Of a stretch of DNA of 64,000 nt, positions 23,426-34,605 are shown piece after piece. Made by a program: the position numbers and the translations under genes. Source of the stretch: Adenophora triphylla var. japonica (taxonomy: Eukaryota > Streptophyta > Magnoliopsida > Asterales > Campanulaceae). The notes beneath the pieces are model-generated. The model was given only the letters and a program-made list of their open reading frames with translations, made no database searches and was not told the origin of the DNA. The first letter of the stretch is position 1, and each line of letters starts with the position of its first letter. The stretch covers positions 1 through 64,000 of the forward strand of contig JAFEMH010002492.1 of assembly GCA_022495995.1 (NCBI GenBank), given 5' to 3'.

Positions 23426-23438
23426 GACTCTGATACCA
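23426..23438 (-). other. Primer-binding site of minus-strand copia
   Basis: Minus strand TGGTATCAGAGTC, complementary to the 3' end of initiator tRNA-Met, four bases from the LTR end. Confidence 0.85.
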
Positions 23439-23442
23439 CTAT

Positions 23443-24194
23443 TGAGCAACCTTACCAATATGCAGCAGATCCACGAACTCAGAAGAGGTAAATGTACACA
23501 AGAAATAATTGCAGAAAGTCAGTAACTCTGAACTGAAAACTAATGTAAATGACTGAATATTAAATAGTAAGAGAGAGAAAAAAATTGGCTCCCAACGTAT
23601 TCCGTCTGATTTCAGTCACAAACACAACACTATATTTCCAGATAGATAGAGGGGAAAGAAATCACCAATCAATAGCCACACTCTAGCTACTTAGACCCAA
23701 GAAAAACCATCCCTTACACCCCTCTATATACTGCCACTCCAAAACAACACACTCACACACTCAATACTTATCAAAACTTAACCGAGGGAGAGCTATCCTA
23801 AGATTAGAATAGGGAAGCACAATTCACCAAGAAAGCAACTCACAAGACTAATTCACTGTCAAACTCTCTCTATAAACCAAAAGAGAAAACCCCAAAAGTT
23901 GTGTATGATTCGTGTGTGTTGTTGGCTGCAAAGAAGGGGAAGAGGGGTTTAAATAGGGGCTGAAACATATGAGGATAAGGGAGAAACCGGAGAAGATCGG
24001 GAGAAGAAAAAATCAAACTTACCCAAAAATTCGACAATAGCGCAGCTCAGAAGCAACAAACCGGAAGAAAGCGACGAGAGTAAAGAATACCTCCTCAAAC
24101 ACACGTTTTGTCAATAAGGTAAGAGGACTGAGAATTGGGCCTTATTTTCCCTAGCATAAGTGGGCCGCCCATTTGGGCCTCCTACACACTTACA
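23443..24194 (-). repeat. 5' LTR of minus-strand copia (~752 bp) inside a host exon
   Basis: In element sense it starts TGTAAGTGTGTAGGAGG at 24,194 and ends next to the PBS at 23,443. Host coding sequence (encoding HDIAKRHNVGT) begins at 24,195, so this is the insertion point. Confidence 0.75.
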
Positions 24195-24619
24195 CACGAC
24201 ATAGCAAAAAGGCATAATGTTGGTACATTTAGCTCGTAGGCCACCGCCTTCAGCGTCACTGAACTCATCCTAGTTGGCCGTCGAGACTTTTAACTCTTTC
24301 GGCAGCCACGGGTCTACCTCTCACGTCCGCTTCCGCCATTTCCATTCTCTCTCCGATGCCCGCACATTCCTTAAGGTCCCAACCTCTAACTCTCTCTTTA
24401 TTGCTGACTGCAAATTCGATTTCAAATATGAGCAATTTTACTGACATTTATTCATTATTTGGGCGAATTGGGTGCATTTTGTTTCTGTTTCTCAGGAGAG
24501 AGATTGTGATATATGCGGAGTTGAGATCACTGATAATGCTGTTTCTGTAAATCAACATCCCTTCAAGAAAGGTACCGCCTTTCTTCTTGGAAATGAGGTA
24601 ATTATGTTATTATATACTA

Positions 24620-24947
24620 CTCCTTCCGTCTCCGTCCTTTAATAAATACTCCCTTCTTACCAGTACCACGTGAATGTGTACCAAAACTTTGGACACAATA
24701 ATTAAGGAAAACTAATAAAATAGAGGAAAGTAGAGATAGTGGAGGTGGTGATGTGAGAATGAAAAATTAAATAGATGAGAGAATGAATGGAAATATTAGC
24801 AAGTGAATTGTTGTTGTGAGTATGACAAACGGTTCTATTAAATTTAAAATAACGAAAACTTTGTCATTTTGGGAAATACACACTAACGTGGGACGAACTA
24901 AAAAGGAAATAAGTATACACTCACTGACTCACGTGGGACTGAGGGAG
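24620..24947. mobile_element. Stowaway-like MITE in an intron, TSD TA
   Basis: Termini CTCCTTCCGTC and GACTGAGGGAG, flanked by TA, 328 bp, within the methyltransferase intron 24,598-26,020. Confidence 0.75.
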
Positions 24948-24956
24948 TATCTTTTA

Positions 24957-25379
24957 GGGGGTTTTTGTTTTTTTTAAGTGATAAGTGCTGAAATCTGATT
25001 TCAGTTCTGAAAATAGTTGAATGATTAAGAGGCAGCAACTGACAACTGAATTCTGAATTGGATAAGTTGTTTGATTTTTTATCTGAATTCATTATCTGAA
25101 ACAGTTAAAAAAAAAAAAATTAAAAAAAAAAAAAAAAAACATAAATGCAGTATGAAACAGTAAACAGTTTAAAAAAAAAAATTAATCAAAACCAAATATG
25201 AAACAGTGGCTTTCAGAGGCAATTCAGCAACATTTTAACCACTTAAAATTAAGAGGACTTTAAGAGCCTAACAAGCCTTATTTCAAAAAAAAAAAACAAA
25301 TACACTTATTTCTCTAATCCTCTTAATGAATAAGTGTTAAGAGGCAATCAAGGCTTAAAATCAAAAAACAAACGCCCCC
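24957..25379. mobile_element. Tourist-like MITE, TSD TTA
   Basis: 423 bp with inverted termini GGGGGTTTTTGTTTTTTTTA and the complement of CAAAAAACAAACGCCCCC, flanked by TTA (24,954-24,956 and 25,380-25,382). Contains poly-A tracts. Confidence 0.75.
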
Positions 25380-25382
25380 TTA

Positions 25383-26020
25383 GACTTGTCAACATTTTTA
25401 AGAAATGTACTTTATTTATTTGTACATTGCTTGGACATTGATAAAATTGCACTATGACTATTACTATTACGGAGGAGGCAGTTAAATGGAATAATTATAG
25501 AGATGGCAGTTTTAAGAACTAAATTAGGTATCAGAATTTCTAGCTAGGTGGTACATCCGAAATAAGTACATTCATGCTTCTAATTTAAAGGTGTGTATAT
25601 GGCCTTTGAAAATATCAAGACTTGAACAAATTCCATATAAAGTTCCGATATGTTAAAATTTATTCTGGCTGTTCAAAGTTTTTTTTTCTCGGCATAATAT
25701 ACCAAGTAAAGTAAGTTAGGTACTCATTTGTTTTAGAGTGCTGAAAGCCTTAAATCACAATGAGCTGCATCATTCTATAGTGTATTGTGTGTATACATGG
25801 GATACAATGTTTGTGTATAATCAGTCTTAAACTCATCCAAATCATCATTAGGGGGCAGATTGAGGTTTTTTTTTTTTTGTAAGTGTTGAGATTTTGCTTA
25901 TCGATTTGGTTTTTGAATGCTGGCATCGTCTCAAGCTGACTCAAAAACTGTTTTCTTATTGTTGTAATTATCGATTTCATGTTGTATCATGTTTTAGTGT
26001 TATATGGAATGTTTTTGCAG
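25383..26020 (+). other. Rest of methyltransferase intron, no feature seen
   Basis: A/T-rich intron sequence ending in TTTTTGCAG at the exon 3 acceptor. No repeat or gene seen. Confidence 0.5.
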
Positions 26021-27268
26021 GGTACTGAGTTGTCTGCTAAAGAATGCGAGATGTGTGATTTTTTCGTCTATATTCTTCAATACGGTTGTGGTACTGCTTC
26101 TCTGAATGTCACTGTCGCAGCTTCCATCGTCTTACATCATTTTGGAGGTAATCCCACAGCCACTAACAACCAATCTTTATTGCCATCTGCTTTCGCTAAA
26201 GCACTAATATCATGATGTATGGGTGTATCAGCCTCAACAGTGATACGATCATCCCTCAAAATAACCAAATACCTCCTTCCCTAAGCACAGTCTGTAGTGG
26301 AATAGCTAATTTGTTTCTTGATTACATGGTTTGCACACTTGTCAAAAAAACATTGGTTTGCACACTTAGAATCCGAGTTTCCAACAGAAGAAGAATGGAA
26401 TTGTAGGTTGTCAAATCTAGCAATTTTACCCAGATCACAAAGAAAATCATTGATTCTAGCACCACTACAGTTCCTTGGTAATATGCTCTTAAAATAGTAT
26501 ATTTGCAATAGTTTGCAAAATCTTATCTACTATACGAGGATTTCCCCCTCCAACCAAATCAGGCAAATTTTGGACCCCTGTTACCAATTAATTCTGAAAG
26601 GCTCTTCTTGAACCTTGATCACAATGATTTGCTGCTGCCCTGTAAGATCCTGAACTCCCATAAGTTCAATATCAGGTGGTGTTCAGTAGAAGCTGAAATT
26701 GTATTGGTTTATGACAGGCAGCATAGAGTTAAGAGGGTGGATGGAGTAAGACTTTATTGCTGAGACTTGGCTTCGAAAATCATGGCTAATGGTAAATTTG
26801 AGTTCAGGTCTTGGTAGTAAGGAGGAACATGGGGATCATTATTTCCAGCAAGCTAATGGCATAGTGATTTCCTGTTGAGAACCAGTGCATGAGCCACATA
26901 TGAATTGTAGAACGAAGTAGCACCATGACTTCAACTTTTGGGCAGATTCATTTGTTAGTCTTAGATAGGTTAGTGAGAAGAATGAGAATGGAAATAAATT
27001 TGAATGTGCGCTTGAGAATCTAGAACTGAAAGATCAGTTTCAGGAGTTGGAAGATACTTTGGTGCAAAAGATTAGTGAGAACATCAGGAAATACTCCCTC
27101 CGTCCCAAAATGTTTGTCCCAATTGACTTTTTTGTTGAACTTTGACCACAAATTTACGAGAGATTAATCATGTTCATGAAATTCTAAAAGTTGTTGTTGA
27201 TAATATTATTAATGGTGAATCAATAGGAATTTTTAGAATTTCATGAACATAATTAAATTGTCATATAT

Positions 27269-28017
27269 TGTTGGTGATTTTAGTATCATCAACTTATTTT
27301 ATTGTAATGGTGATTTACTAAGAGATCAATGTGATTCGTATTAGACTCGGATACGAGTAAGGGAAAGTGTGGAGTACACACTCGTTTGAGCTAAAACGAA
27401 GTCAACCTCGATAAAGAAGTAAAAGTTAAAGGGTAGCACATTTTGCTGATGTGCTCGGCCGAGCAGAGTCCTTGACTCGGCCGAGCGAGAGCTTAGCTTG
27501 GCCAAGTTTACGGAGAGTCTTGCTCGGTCGAGGCATGTGCCTTGCTCGGCGAGCAGTATAACAACACTGGCCGTGCGATTCAAATGACACGGCCGTGCGG
27601 TGGCGAGAAAATCACTAGACATGTGTGCTCGGCGAGCGAGTCCACTTGACTCGGTCGAGCGGTTCTGAGCAGTGCCTTTTCAAAATGAAAAGACACATTG
27701 CTTGGCTAAAGTCATGTATTTTGATTGTACCCTTTAACTAATACCTCTCCATCTGTATATATACAGAGATTGATCTCATTTGTACATACATGAAAAATAC
27801 AAGAGTGATACAACAATAACGAAAGCAAAACAATTCTCAAGTTTTAGATTTGTTCTCTTTGCTTAGAAACAAATTGCGTGATTGTCTTATCCCAATAAAG
27901 ATTTTGTGTAACCCAGGCATTAAGGGTCGAAATACTTTATTCGGAAAGTGGATTATACACGATTCAATCACATATCCGACCTCAGTATCAAGATCAAGAC
28001 CCTATATTTCCCCTACA
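27269..28017 (+). repeat. Copia 5' LTR (749 bp)
   Basis: Starts TGTTGGTGATTTTAG, ends CCCCTACA. TATA box TATATATA at 27,756-27,763. Palindrome cluster at 27,450-27,665. Confidence 0.93.
27450..27665. repeat. CGGCCGAGC / CGGCCGTGCG palindrome cluster in 5' LTR U3
   Basis: At least eight boxes: GCTCGGCCGAGC, CTCGGCCGAGCG, TTGGCCAAG, CTCGGTCGAGG, GCTCGGCGAGC, CACTGGCCGTGCG, ACGGCCGTGCGG and CTCGGTCGAGCGG. It lies about 90-300 bp upstream of the TATA box. Confidence 0.85.
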
Positions 28018-28033
28018 AACGAATAAAGTATTT
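27930..28033. other. 14-bp inverted repeat across the LTR/leader boundary
   Basis: AAATACTTTATTCG (27,930-27,943, in the LTR) is the exact reverse complement of CGAATAAAGTATTT (28,020-28,033), which begins two bases after the LTR end. In RNA it would form a stem enclosing the LTR end. Confidence 0.85.
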
Positions 28034-28043
28034 GGTGATACTC

Positions 28044-28978
28044 ATGGCCGGTGGAAGTACTTTGAAGGAGATGACGACAAAGTTTGGAAAGCTAGACAAA
28101 TTTGAAGGACAAGACTTCAGGCGTTGGCAGAAGAAGATGCACTTCCTTTTAACAACGTTAAAAGTGGTGTATGTTCTATCTACTCCAATTCCAGAATTGC
28201 TGGAAGATGATAACTTGGAAGCCATCAGACGTAGTTCGAAGTGGGAGAACGATGACTACATCTGCAGAGGACACATATTGAACGGTATGTCTGATTCTCT
28301 ATTTGACATTTATCAAAATGAGGAATCTGCTAAAGAGTTATGAGATTCTCTTGAATCCAAGTACATGGCAGAGGATGCTTCTAGTAAGAAGTTCCTTGTG
28401 AGTAATTTTAATAATTACAAGATGGTCGATTCAAGACCTGTTATGGAACAATTCAATGAACTCTTTAGAATCCTTGGACAATATACACAACATGGGTTGA
28501 AGATGGATGAGTCAATATCGGTTTCAAGTGTGATTGATAAGTTGTCTCCCTCCTGGAAAGATTTCAAACACACTTTGAAACATGGTAAAGACGATCTGTC
28601 TTTGGTTCAACTTGGTAGTCACTTGCGCATAGAGAAATCTCTTAGGGCGCAAGAGAATGACAAAGGCAAAGGAAAAGAAGTTGCTGGACCCTCGGTCAAT
28701 ATGATTGATGAGGGTGGAAACAATAAAAACGAAGGAAAGAAACGTAGTTTCAAAGACAATGGTTCTGGTCCCAACAAGAAGCCTAAATTGGCATGTTGGA
28801 AGTGTGGCAAAACTGGTCACTTTAAGAAGGATTGTCGTGTTGGAAACAACAAGAACGGCGCTAGCACCAGTGGTTCGAGAAAGGGGTCTAAGGACCATTC
28901 TCAAGACCAAGGTCAGAATTTAATACGTAGTTGGAACAAATTTATTAAAAATTCTGTTTCACTATTTTCTGAGGCATT
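28044..28978 (+). pseudogene. Copia gag with one in-frame stop
   Basis: Starts ATG at 28,044 (MAGGSTLKEMTTKFGKLDKF). The capsid part includes FRRWQKKMHFLLTTLKV and KDLWDSLE-like sequence, where the Trp codon is TGA at 28,341-28,343. The open frame resumes in the same phase and carries LSPSWKDFKHTLKH and the zinc knuckle CWKCGKTGHFKKDC. A single G-to-A type change would explain the stop. Confidence 0.88.
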
Positions 28979-29230
28979 CTATGTGCAGGATGATGCTATT
29001 GCGTGGTGGATTGATTCCGGTGCCACAACTCATGTTTGTAAAGATCGTTGTTGGTTTAAGACATATGAACCAATGGAAGACGGGTCTGTCCTTTACATGG
29101 GTGATGACCATTCCGCTCCTATTCAAGGAAGAGGAAGTGTGGTGTTGGAATTCAGTTCGGGAAAAACTATTTCTTTGTTTAATGTTTTATATGTACCTAA
29201 ACTTCGTAAGAATTTAATTTACAGTCTGTC
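28979..29230 (+). pseudogene. Copia protease
   Basis: In frame with gag. Active site WWIDSGATTHVCKD, then VLYVPKLRKNLIYSLS. The frame ends at TGA 29,232-29,234 through a one-base indel; the downstream frame continues LNKCGYKQVYESDKY. Confidence 0.88.
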
Positions 29231-30570
29231 TTGAACAAGTGTGGTTATAAACAAGTTTATGAATCCGATAAGTATATCTTATCAAAGTCGGGTGTATTTG
29301 TAGGATTTGGTTATTATAATAATGGAATGTTCATGTTGAATTTAAATAAAATTCCTGTTAACTCTAATTCTGTTTATATGACTTCCTCTGTTGTTATCAA
29401 TTCCTCATTATGGCATGCTCGGTTAGGACATGTGCACTATAAAAGAATGCTTGAAATGTCCAAAGATGGTTTGATTCCTGTTATTGATAATAATACGGAA
29501 AAATGTAATACTTGCATGTTGACAAAAATCACTAGAAAACCTTTTAAAAGTGTTACAAGGAATTCTGTAAAACTTGAATTGATTCATAGTGATTTATGTG
29601 ATTTTCATGCAACTCCATCTTTAGGCAATAAAAAGTATATTGTCACTTTTATAGATGATGCTTCTAGGTTTTGCTATATTTATTTGCTGCATGCAAAAGA
29701 TGAAGCCCTAGATAAATTTAAAATTTATAAAATAGAAGTTGAACTTCAACTAAATGGCTTGATTAAAACCTTACGTACGGATAGAGGTGGTGAATATTAT
29801 GACCCTAAATATTTCCAATCCGTAGGGATAATTCATAAGACTACAGCTCCTTATGTACCACAACAAAATGGTGTGGCTGAAAGGAAGAATAGAACTCTTG
29901 AAGAAATGGTTAACGCCATGTTGTCTTACTCGGGCTTGAGTGACGGGTTTTGGGGAGAAGCCATGTTAACGGCTTGTCATTTATTGAATAGAGTTCCTAA
30001 TAAAAGGAACAAGATTACACCATATGAGCTTTGGTATAAGAAATGACCAAACTTGACATTTTTGCGAGTTTGGGGATGTAGGGCCGTTGTTAGACTTCCG
30101 GACCCTAAAAGGAAAAAGACGGGAGAAAAAGGTATTGACTGCATCTTTGTTGGATATGCTGAGCATTCCAAGGCATATAGGTTTTATGTTATAGAACCTA
30201 ATGAATTCATTTCTATTAACACAATTATAGAATCGAGAGATGCAATCTTTGATGAGAATCGTTTATCTTCAATACCTAGACCAAAGGATATTATACCAAT
30301 GTCGGCTGAATCTCAAATGGATGATCATTCAATTGTTGTACCAAGTGAGACGCCCGAACCTCGTAAAAGTAAAAGAGTAAGGAAAGCTAAATCATATGGT
30401 TCTGATTTTCAACTATATTTAGTTATAGGATCAAGAGATCAAATTGAATCTCAATACTCTTACTGTTATAGTATAGAGGAGGATCCAAGAACCTATGATG
30501 AAGCAATAAAATCTCGAGATGCTGGTTTTTGGAAAGAAGCAATCGATGATGAGATTAGTTCTATTATGGA
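29231..30570 (+). pseudogene. Copia integrase
   Basis: GAG_pre-integrase domain with HARLGHVHYKRM and CNTCMLTKITRK. Core with IHSDLCDF, VTFIDDASRF, LRTDRGGEY and YVPQQNGVAERKNRT (D, D, E all present). TGA at 30,044-30,046 interrupts WYKK/PNLTFLRVWGC, and the same frame continues to the C-terminal part with EPRKSKRVRKAKSYG. The 30,053 segment is therefore a continuation, not a separate gene. Confidence 0.88.
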
Positions 30571-31960
30571 AAATAATACGTGGGTCTTGTCTGATTTACC
30601 ACCAGGCTGTAAACCTTTGGGGTGCAAATGGATCTTCAAAAGGAAGATGAAAGTCGATGGAACTATTGACAAGTTTAAAGCTCGATTGGTAATCCAAGGC
30701 TTTAGACAAAAGGAAGGGATCGATTACTTCGATACCTGTGCGCGATTGCTAGTATCACTACTATTAGATTTCGATAGCTTTGGCGGCTATTCGAATCTAT
30801 TGATCCATCAAATGGATGTCAAAACGGCATTTTTAAATGGTGATTTGGAAGAAGAAGTGTATATGAAACAACTTTGAAGGATTTGTTATGCCGGGTAATG
30901 GCATAAGGTATGTAAGTTAATTAAATCATTGTATGGGCTAAACGAAGCACCTAAACGGTGGCATCAAAAGTTTGATGAGGTTGTTTTGTCGAATGGTTTT
31001 GTATTAAATCGATCAGACAAATGTGTATATAGCGAGATTTGATGAATCCGGTAAAGGTGTAATCATGCCTATACGTAGATGACATGTTGATTTTTGGCAC
31101 GAGACCAAAATGTAGTTGATAAAACTAAAAGTTTTTGTCATCAAAGTTTTCTATGAAGGGCGTAGGAGAAGCGAGCGTAATTCTTGGTATAAAGATTAAA
31201 CGGATGAGCAAGGGAATTGCAATTACACAATCCCATTATATTGAGAAAATTCTCAAGAGGTTTAATTGTGATGATTGTTATAAAGTTAGTACTCCCATGG
31301 ATCCTACTTGAGAAACTTGTGTCAAACATTTGGTAAACACTGTGTCACGGCTCGAATACTCAAAAGCAATAGGCGGTTTGATGTATGCTAAGACGGGCGC
31401 TCGACACGATATTGCTTATGCGGTTGGAAGATTGAGCAGGTTCACTAGTAATCCTAATAGACAGCATTGGCATGATATAACAAGGGTGTTCAAGTACTTA
31501 AAAGGTACTATGGACTATGGTTTATGTTATAGTGGACATCCTTCTATATTAGAAGGTTACACAAATGCTAGTTGGATCAACCAAGAAGATTCATCTTCTA
31601 CTAGTGGTTGGGTGTTCTTGTTTGGAGGAGGTGCCATTTCTTGGGCTTCCAGCGAGACATGTATTACACATTCTACAATGGAATCGAGTTTGTAGCATTG
31701 GGCTGGCTGTGGAAAAGAAGCATAGTGGCTTCGAAACTTGATATATGAGATTCCATTATGGCCAAAACCGATATCACCAATATCTATCCATTGTGATAGT
31801 GCGGCTACGTTGGTAGGGCTTATAGTCGAATGTATAATGGCAAGTCTAGGCAGCTTGGGTGTCGAGCGTAGTATGATTCGGGAGTTAATCATGAATGGTG
31901 TGATATCGATTGAGTATGTTCGGTCGCAAAAAATTTGGTGACCGCTTGACGAAGGGGTTA
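30571..31960 (+). pseudogene. Copia reverse transcriptase and RNase H, several frameshifts
   Basis: RT start NNTWVLSDLPPGCKPLGCKW, FKARLVIQGFRQKEGIDY and QMDVKTAFLNGDLEEEVYM (the MDVKTAFLNG block, first catalytic Asp). The next part, LIKSLYGLNEAPKRWHQKF, is in another frame, and the YVDD region near 31,070 is degraded. RNase H part 31,330-31,960: LEYSKAIGGLMYAKTGARHD, GYTNASWINQEDSSSTSGW and IHCDSAATLV, with stops. Confidence 0.85.
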
Positions 31961-32542
31961 GCTAGAGACTTGGTAAATAAAGTACTCGCGATGGGAATGA
32001 GATTAAAGTCCATTTAATCCTCTAATTGTGAGATACCCAATTCCCTTTCTAATCTGGCGTTAGAAGCTTGAATTCAATGTGGAAAGCTCGCGGATTGGAG
32101 ATTGGAACACATGTTATTATCTTTCCCAAGGTATGTGTTCGGACACACGAGTAATGGTTAGGTTGAAGAATATCTTCTTAATAGTTCCTTTGAAAAATTG
32201 CAAATGCAGTGCAAGATTAAAGGAACTACCTATGTGAACATGAAGTTTTGCCGCTTGAAGCTAGGACTTGGCTTCTATATGTTCACTATTGGATATGGAC
32301 ACGTGGCTTGTAATAGTGTCGAGGTTAAACAAAGAGAATTGTCTTTGAACTTATGTGTATAGTATCTTCGGTATTCATATGAGTTGGTTGATCGTTAGGG
32401 ACACCCCGATTCTCGAGTATTTGAAATGTGTATTATACTAAGATGAAAATTCAATCGCAAGACATTTTCATTTATGCATTCGTTTGTTTCGTTATTTATA
32501 AAGTTTAGTAAATCAAAGGATTACACTAAAATGGAGGGGATT

Positions 32543-33269
32543 TGTTGGTGATTTTAGTATCATCAACTTATTTTATTGTAATGGTGATTTACTAAGAGAT
32601 CAATGTGATTCGTATTAGACTCGGATACGAGTAAGGGAAAGTGTGGAGTACACACTCGTTTGAGCTAAAACGAAGTCAACCTCGATAAAGAAGTAAAAGT
32701 TAAAGGGTAGCACATTTCTTGATGTGCTCGGCCAGAAAGCGAGCTTAGCAGATTGGCGAGTTTACGGAGAGTCTTGCTCGGCGAGGCATGTGCCTTGCTC
32801 GGCCGAGCGATATAACAACACGGCCGTGCGATTCAAATGACACGGCCGTGCGGCTTAGCAAAAATCACTAGGCATGTGTACTCGGCGGCGAGTCCACTTG
32901 ACTCGGCCGAGCGGTTCTGAGCAGTGCCTTTTCAAAATGAAAAGACACATTGCTTGGCTAAAGTCATGTATTTTGATTGTACCCTTTAACTAATACCTCT
33001 CCATCTGTATATATACAGAGATTGATCTCAGTTGTACATACATGAAAAATACAAGAGTGATACAACAATAACGAAAGCAAAACAATTCTCAAGTTTTAGA
33101 TTTGTTCTCTTTGCCTAGAAACAAATTGCGTGATTGTCTTATCCCAATAAAGATTTTGTGTAACCCAGGCATTAAGGGTCGAAATACTTTATTCGGAAAG
33201 TGAATTATACACGATTCAATCACATATCCGGCCTCAGTTTCAAGATCAAGACCCTATATTTCCCCTACA
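32543..33269 (+). repeat. Copia 3' LTR (727 bp)
   Basis: Matches the 5' LTR. TATA at 33,008-33,015. The palindrome cluster (32,725-32,930) has several small deletions relative to the 5' LTR, while the flanks have only about six substitutions. Confidence 0.93.
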
Positions 33270-33278
33270 TATATTTGT

Positions 33279-33820
33279 TGATGTAATTGAGTTGCAGCGG
33301 AATAAAATAAATAGTAACCGGATAGGCAATTAATCGAAACAACGATCAATTGACCCAATTCGAATCCACGAATTAGGATTTGGCAAGATTAACACCTAAT
33401 AATAGATGAGAACCCCGAAGAACAGAAGGAATCCACCTTCAATAAGTCAAGAAAGACTCACAATTGCGAAAGCAATCAAATAAATTATCAAAATTCAACT
33501 TAATGATTACAAAAGCCCTAGCAACTATTTATAATAAAGGAAAGAACATTCTAGACCTAAAACCCTAATGAAAACCCTAATTAAAAATGGAATTAAGCTT
33601 GACAAAAATACCCCTAGCTTATTATTCAAGAGTAAGGAAACTAAAATAAAACTGCTGTTTATTCCGGCTCTTGCGCGGTCGCCCAGCTTTCTTGCGCGGC
33701 CGCCCACACGTACAGAAACTATTACGCCAAAATTCCTCCTGCGCGGTCGCCCATGATCCTTTGCGCGGCCGCCCACCGCCCGAGAACCATCTCCACGCCG
33801 GCTTGAACCGGATTACATCA
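33279..33820 (-). repeat. 3' LTR of small element (542 bp)
   Basis: Termini TGATGTAAT...ATTACATCA are a nine-base inverted repeat. Minus-strand TATA-like TTATAAATAG at about 33,526-33,535. Four GCGCGG(T/C)CGCCC boxes at 33,671-33,776. Confidence 0.9.
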
Positions 33821-33832
33821 TACACTCCCACT

Positions 33833-34579
33833 TTAAAAAGGATTCGTCCCGAATCCTTGTCTAACATTTGACATCTTCCATACCAAATAAAGAGATATTT
33901 CGAGTAAATTAAACTCTTTCGCACAATAGGACGGAAGATGATTTGAAATGCTCCGTTCCCATTTAAACAAATACTTGGAATAGATCCGCCTCTTCAACAC
34001 AAGTATAGGCAAACAAATCTCCTCCGGAAAAAGAATGATATAATCCGATCTATCATCCTTGTGTGGATCCTCCGAAAAAATTAAATCATCATTCACCTTG
34101 GACTCAATAATATGGGTAGGAATATTAGTGGCACATACCAGAATAACCTCGTCCTTTGCACCTATGTCTTCAACAATAATTTCTTCTTCAACAGGATATT
34201 CTTGGACAGGAATTTCTTCAACGACCATGCGATTTTCTTCCTCGAGACGCCTCAATTCAGCCTCCCTTCGTGCCTCAAAACGATGAATTCTTTTCGTATA
34301 AAGATCGATTTGGACAAGACATTGTTCAGCTTCTGCCCAAACAATATCCCTTTCATCGCGATATTTATCCACCATAAACTGATAACTTGTCTGGAATCGG
34401 CCGCTTTGAATCGCAGATTCCCAATAAAGCATCACATCATTCTTATAATCGGCCTCTTTATCAAGTTTATTAAACTTTATAGAAATTTTTCTTACTTGAC
34501 AACGATCAAACTTCAGACGCATCTCGATCTTCTCAAGAAGCGATTTTTCTTTCCCACCATTGTTGGTCATCTTCTCCAT
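33833..34579 (-). CDS. Unknown protein encoded by small LTR element (248 aa)
   Basis: Open from ATG at 34,579 (12 nt past the PBS; MEKMTNNGGKEK) to TAA at 33,835. The longer upstream frame runs through PBS and LTR, so the first ATG after the PBS is the better start. Residues ~15-130 are charged and helix-prone with likely coiled coil (RIHRFEARREAELRRLEEEN). Residues ~120-150 are very acidic and repetitive (VVEEIPVQEYPVEEEIIVED). The C-terminus is Arg/Lys-rich (LVLKRRIYSKYLFKWERS). No zinc knuckle, protease or signal peptide. It could be a diverged Gag-like packaging protein; function unknown. The intact frame and ~98% similar LTRs suggest recent activity. Confidence 0.75.
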   Translation of the reverse strand: MEKMTNNGGKEKSLLEKIEMRLKFDRCQVRKISIKFNKLDKEADYKNDVMLYWESAIQSGRFQTSYQFMVDKYRDERDIVWAEAEQCLVQIDLYTKRIHRFEARREAELRRLEEENRMVVEEIPVQEYPVEEEIIVEDIGAKDEVILVCATNIPTHIIESKVNDDLIFSEDPHKDDRSDYIILFPEEICLPILVLKRRIYSKYLFKWERSISNHLPSYCAKEFNLLEISLYLVWKMSNVRQGFGTNPF

Positions 34580-34590
34580 GGATCGAACCT

Positions 34591-34603
34591 GGCTTTGATA
34601 CCA
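34591..34603 (-). other. Primer-binding site of small element
   Basis: Minus strand TGGTATCAAAGCC, one mismatch from the initiator-Met-type TGGTATCAGAGCC, two bases from the LTR end. The same variant (TGGTATCAAAGC) is used by the Reina-like element at 40,668. Confidence 0.85.
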
Positions 34604-34605
34604 AC

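Larger units (their letters stand above)
21436..24194 (-). mobile_element. Decayed minus-strand Ty1/copia element, 5' part
   Basis: In element sense: LTR 24,194-23,443, PBS 23,438-23,426, gag, zinc knuckle, protease, integrase, then abrupt loss at about 21,436 inside the integrase core. RT, RNase H and 3' LTR are missing. Its LTR lies within the coding sequence of the methyltransferase gene. Confidence 0.8.
27264..33274 (+). mobile_element. Full-length Ty1/copia element with TSD TATAT, coding frames broken
   Basis: LTRs at 27,269-28,017 and 32,543-33,269, flanked by TATAT at 27,264-27,268 and 33,270-33,274. Internal order gag, protease, integrase, RT, RNase H, which is the copia order. A polypurine tract AAAATGGAGGGGA precedes the 3' LTR. 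In-frame stops at 28,341 and 30,044, a frameshift near 29,230 and several in RT disable it. Outside the palindrome cluster the LTRs differ at only a handful of sites, so insertion is fairly recent. Confidence 0.93.

Noticed and set aside
27450..27665. Regularly spaced repeats resembling a CRISPR array
   Set aside because: Repeats are short, variable palindromes in a plant LTR, with spacers of unequal size and no cas genes.
30053..30877. Separate gene starting at 30,053
   Set aside because: It is in the same frame as the integrase ORF upstream, split only by one TGA; the integrase C-terminus and RT start continue through it.
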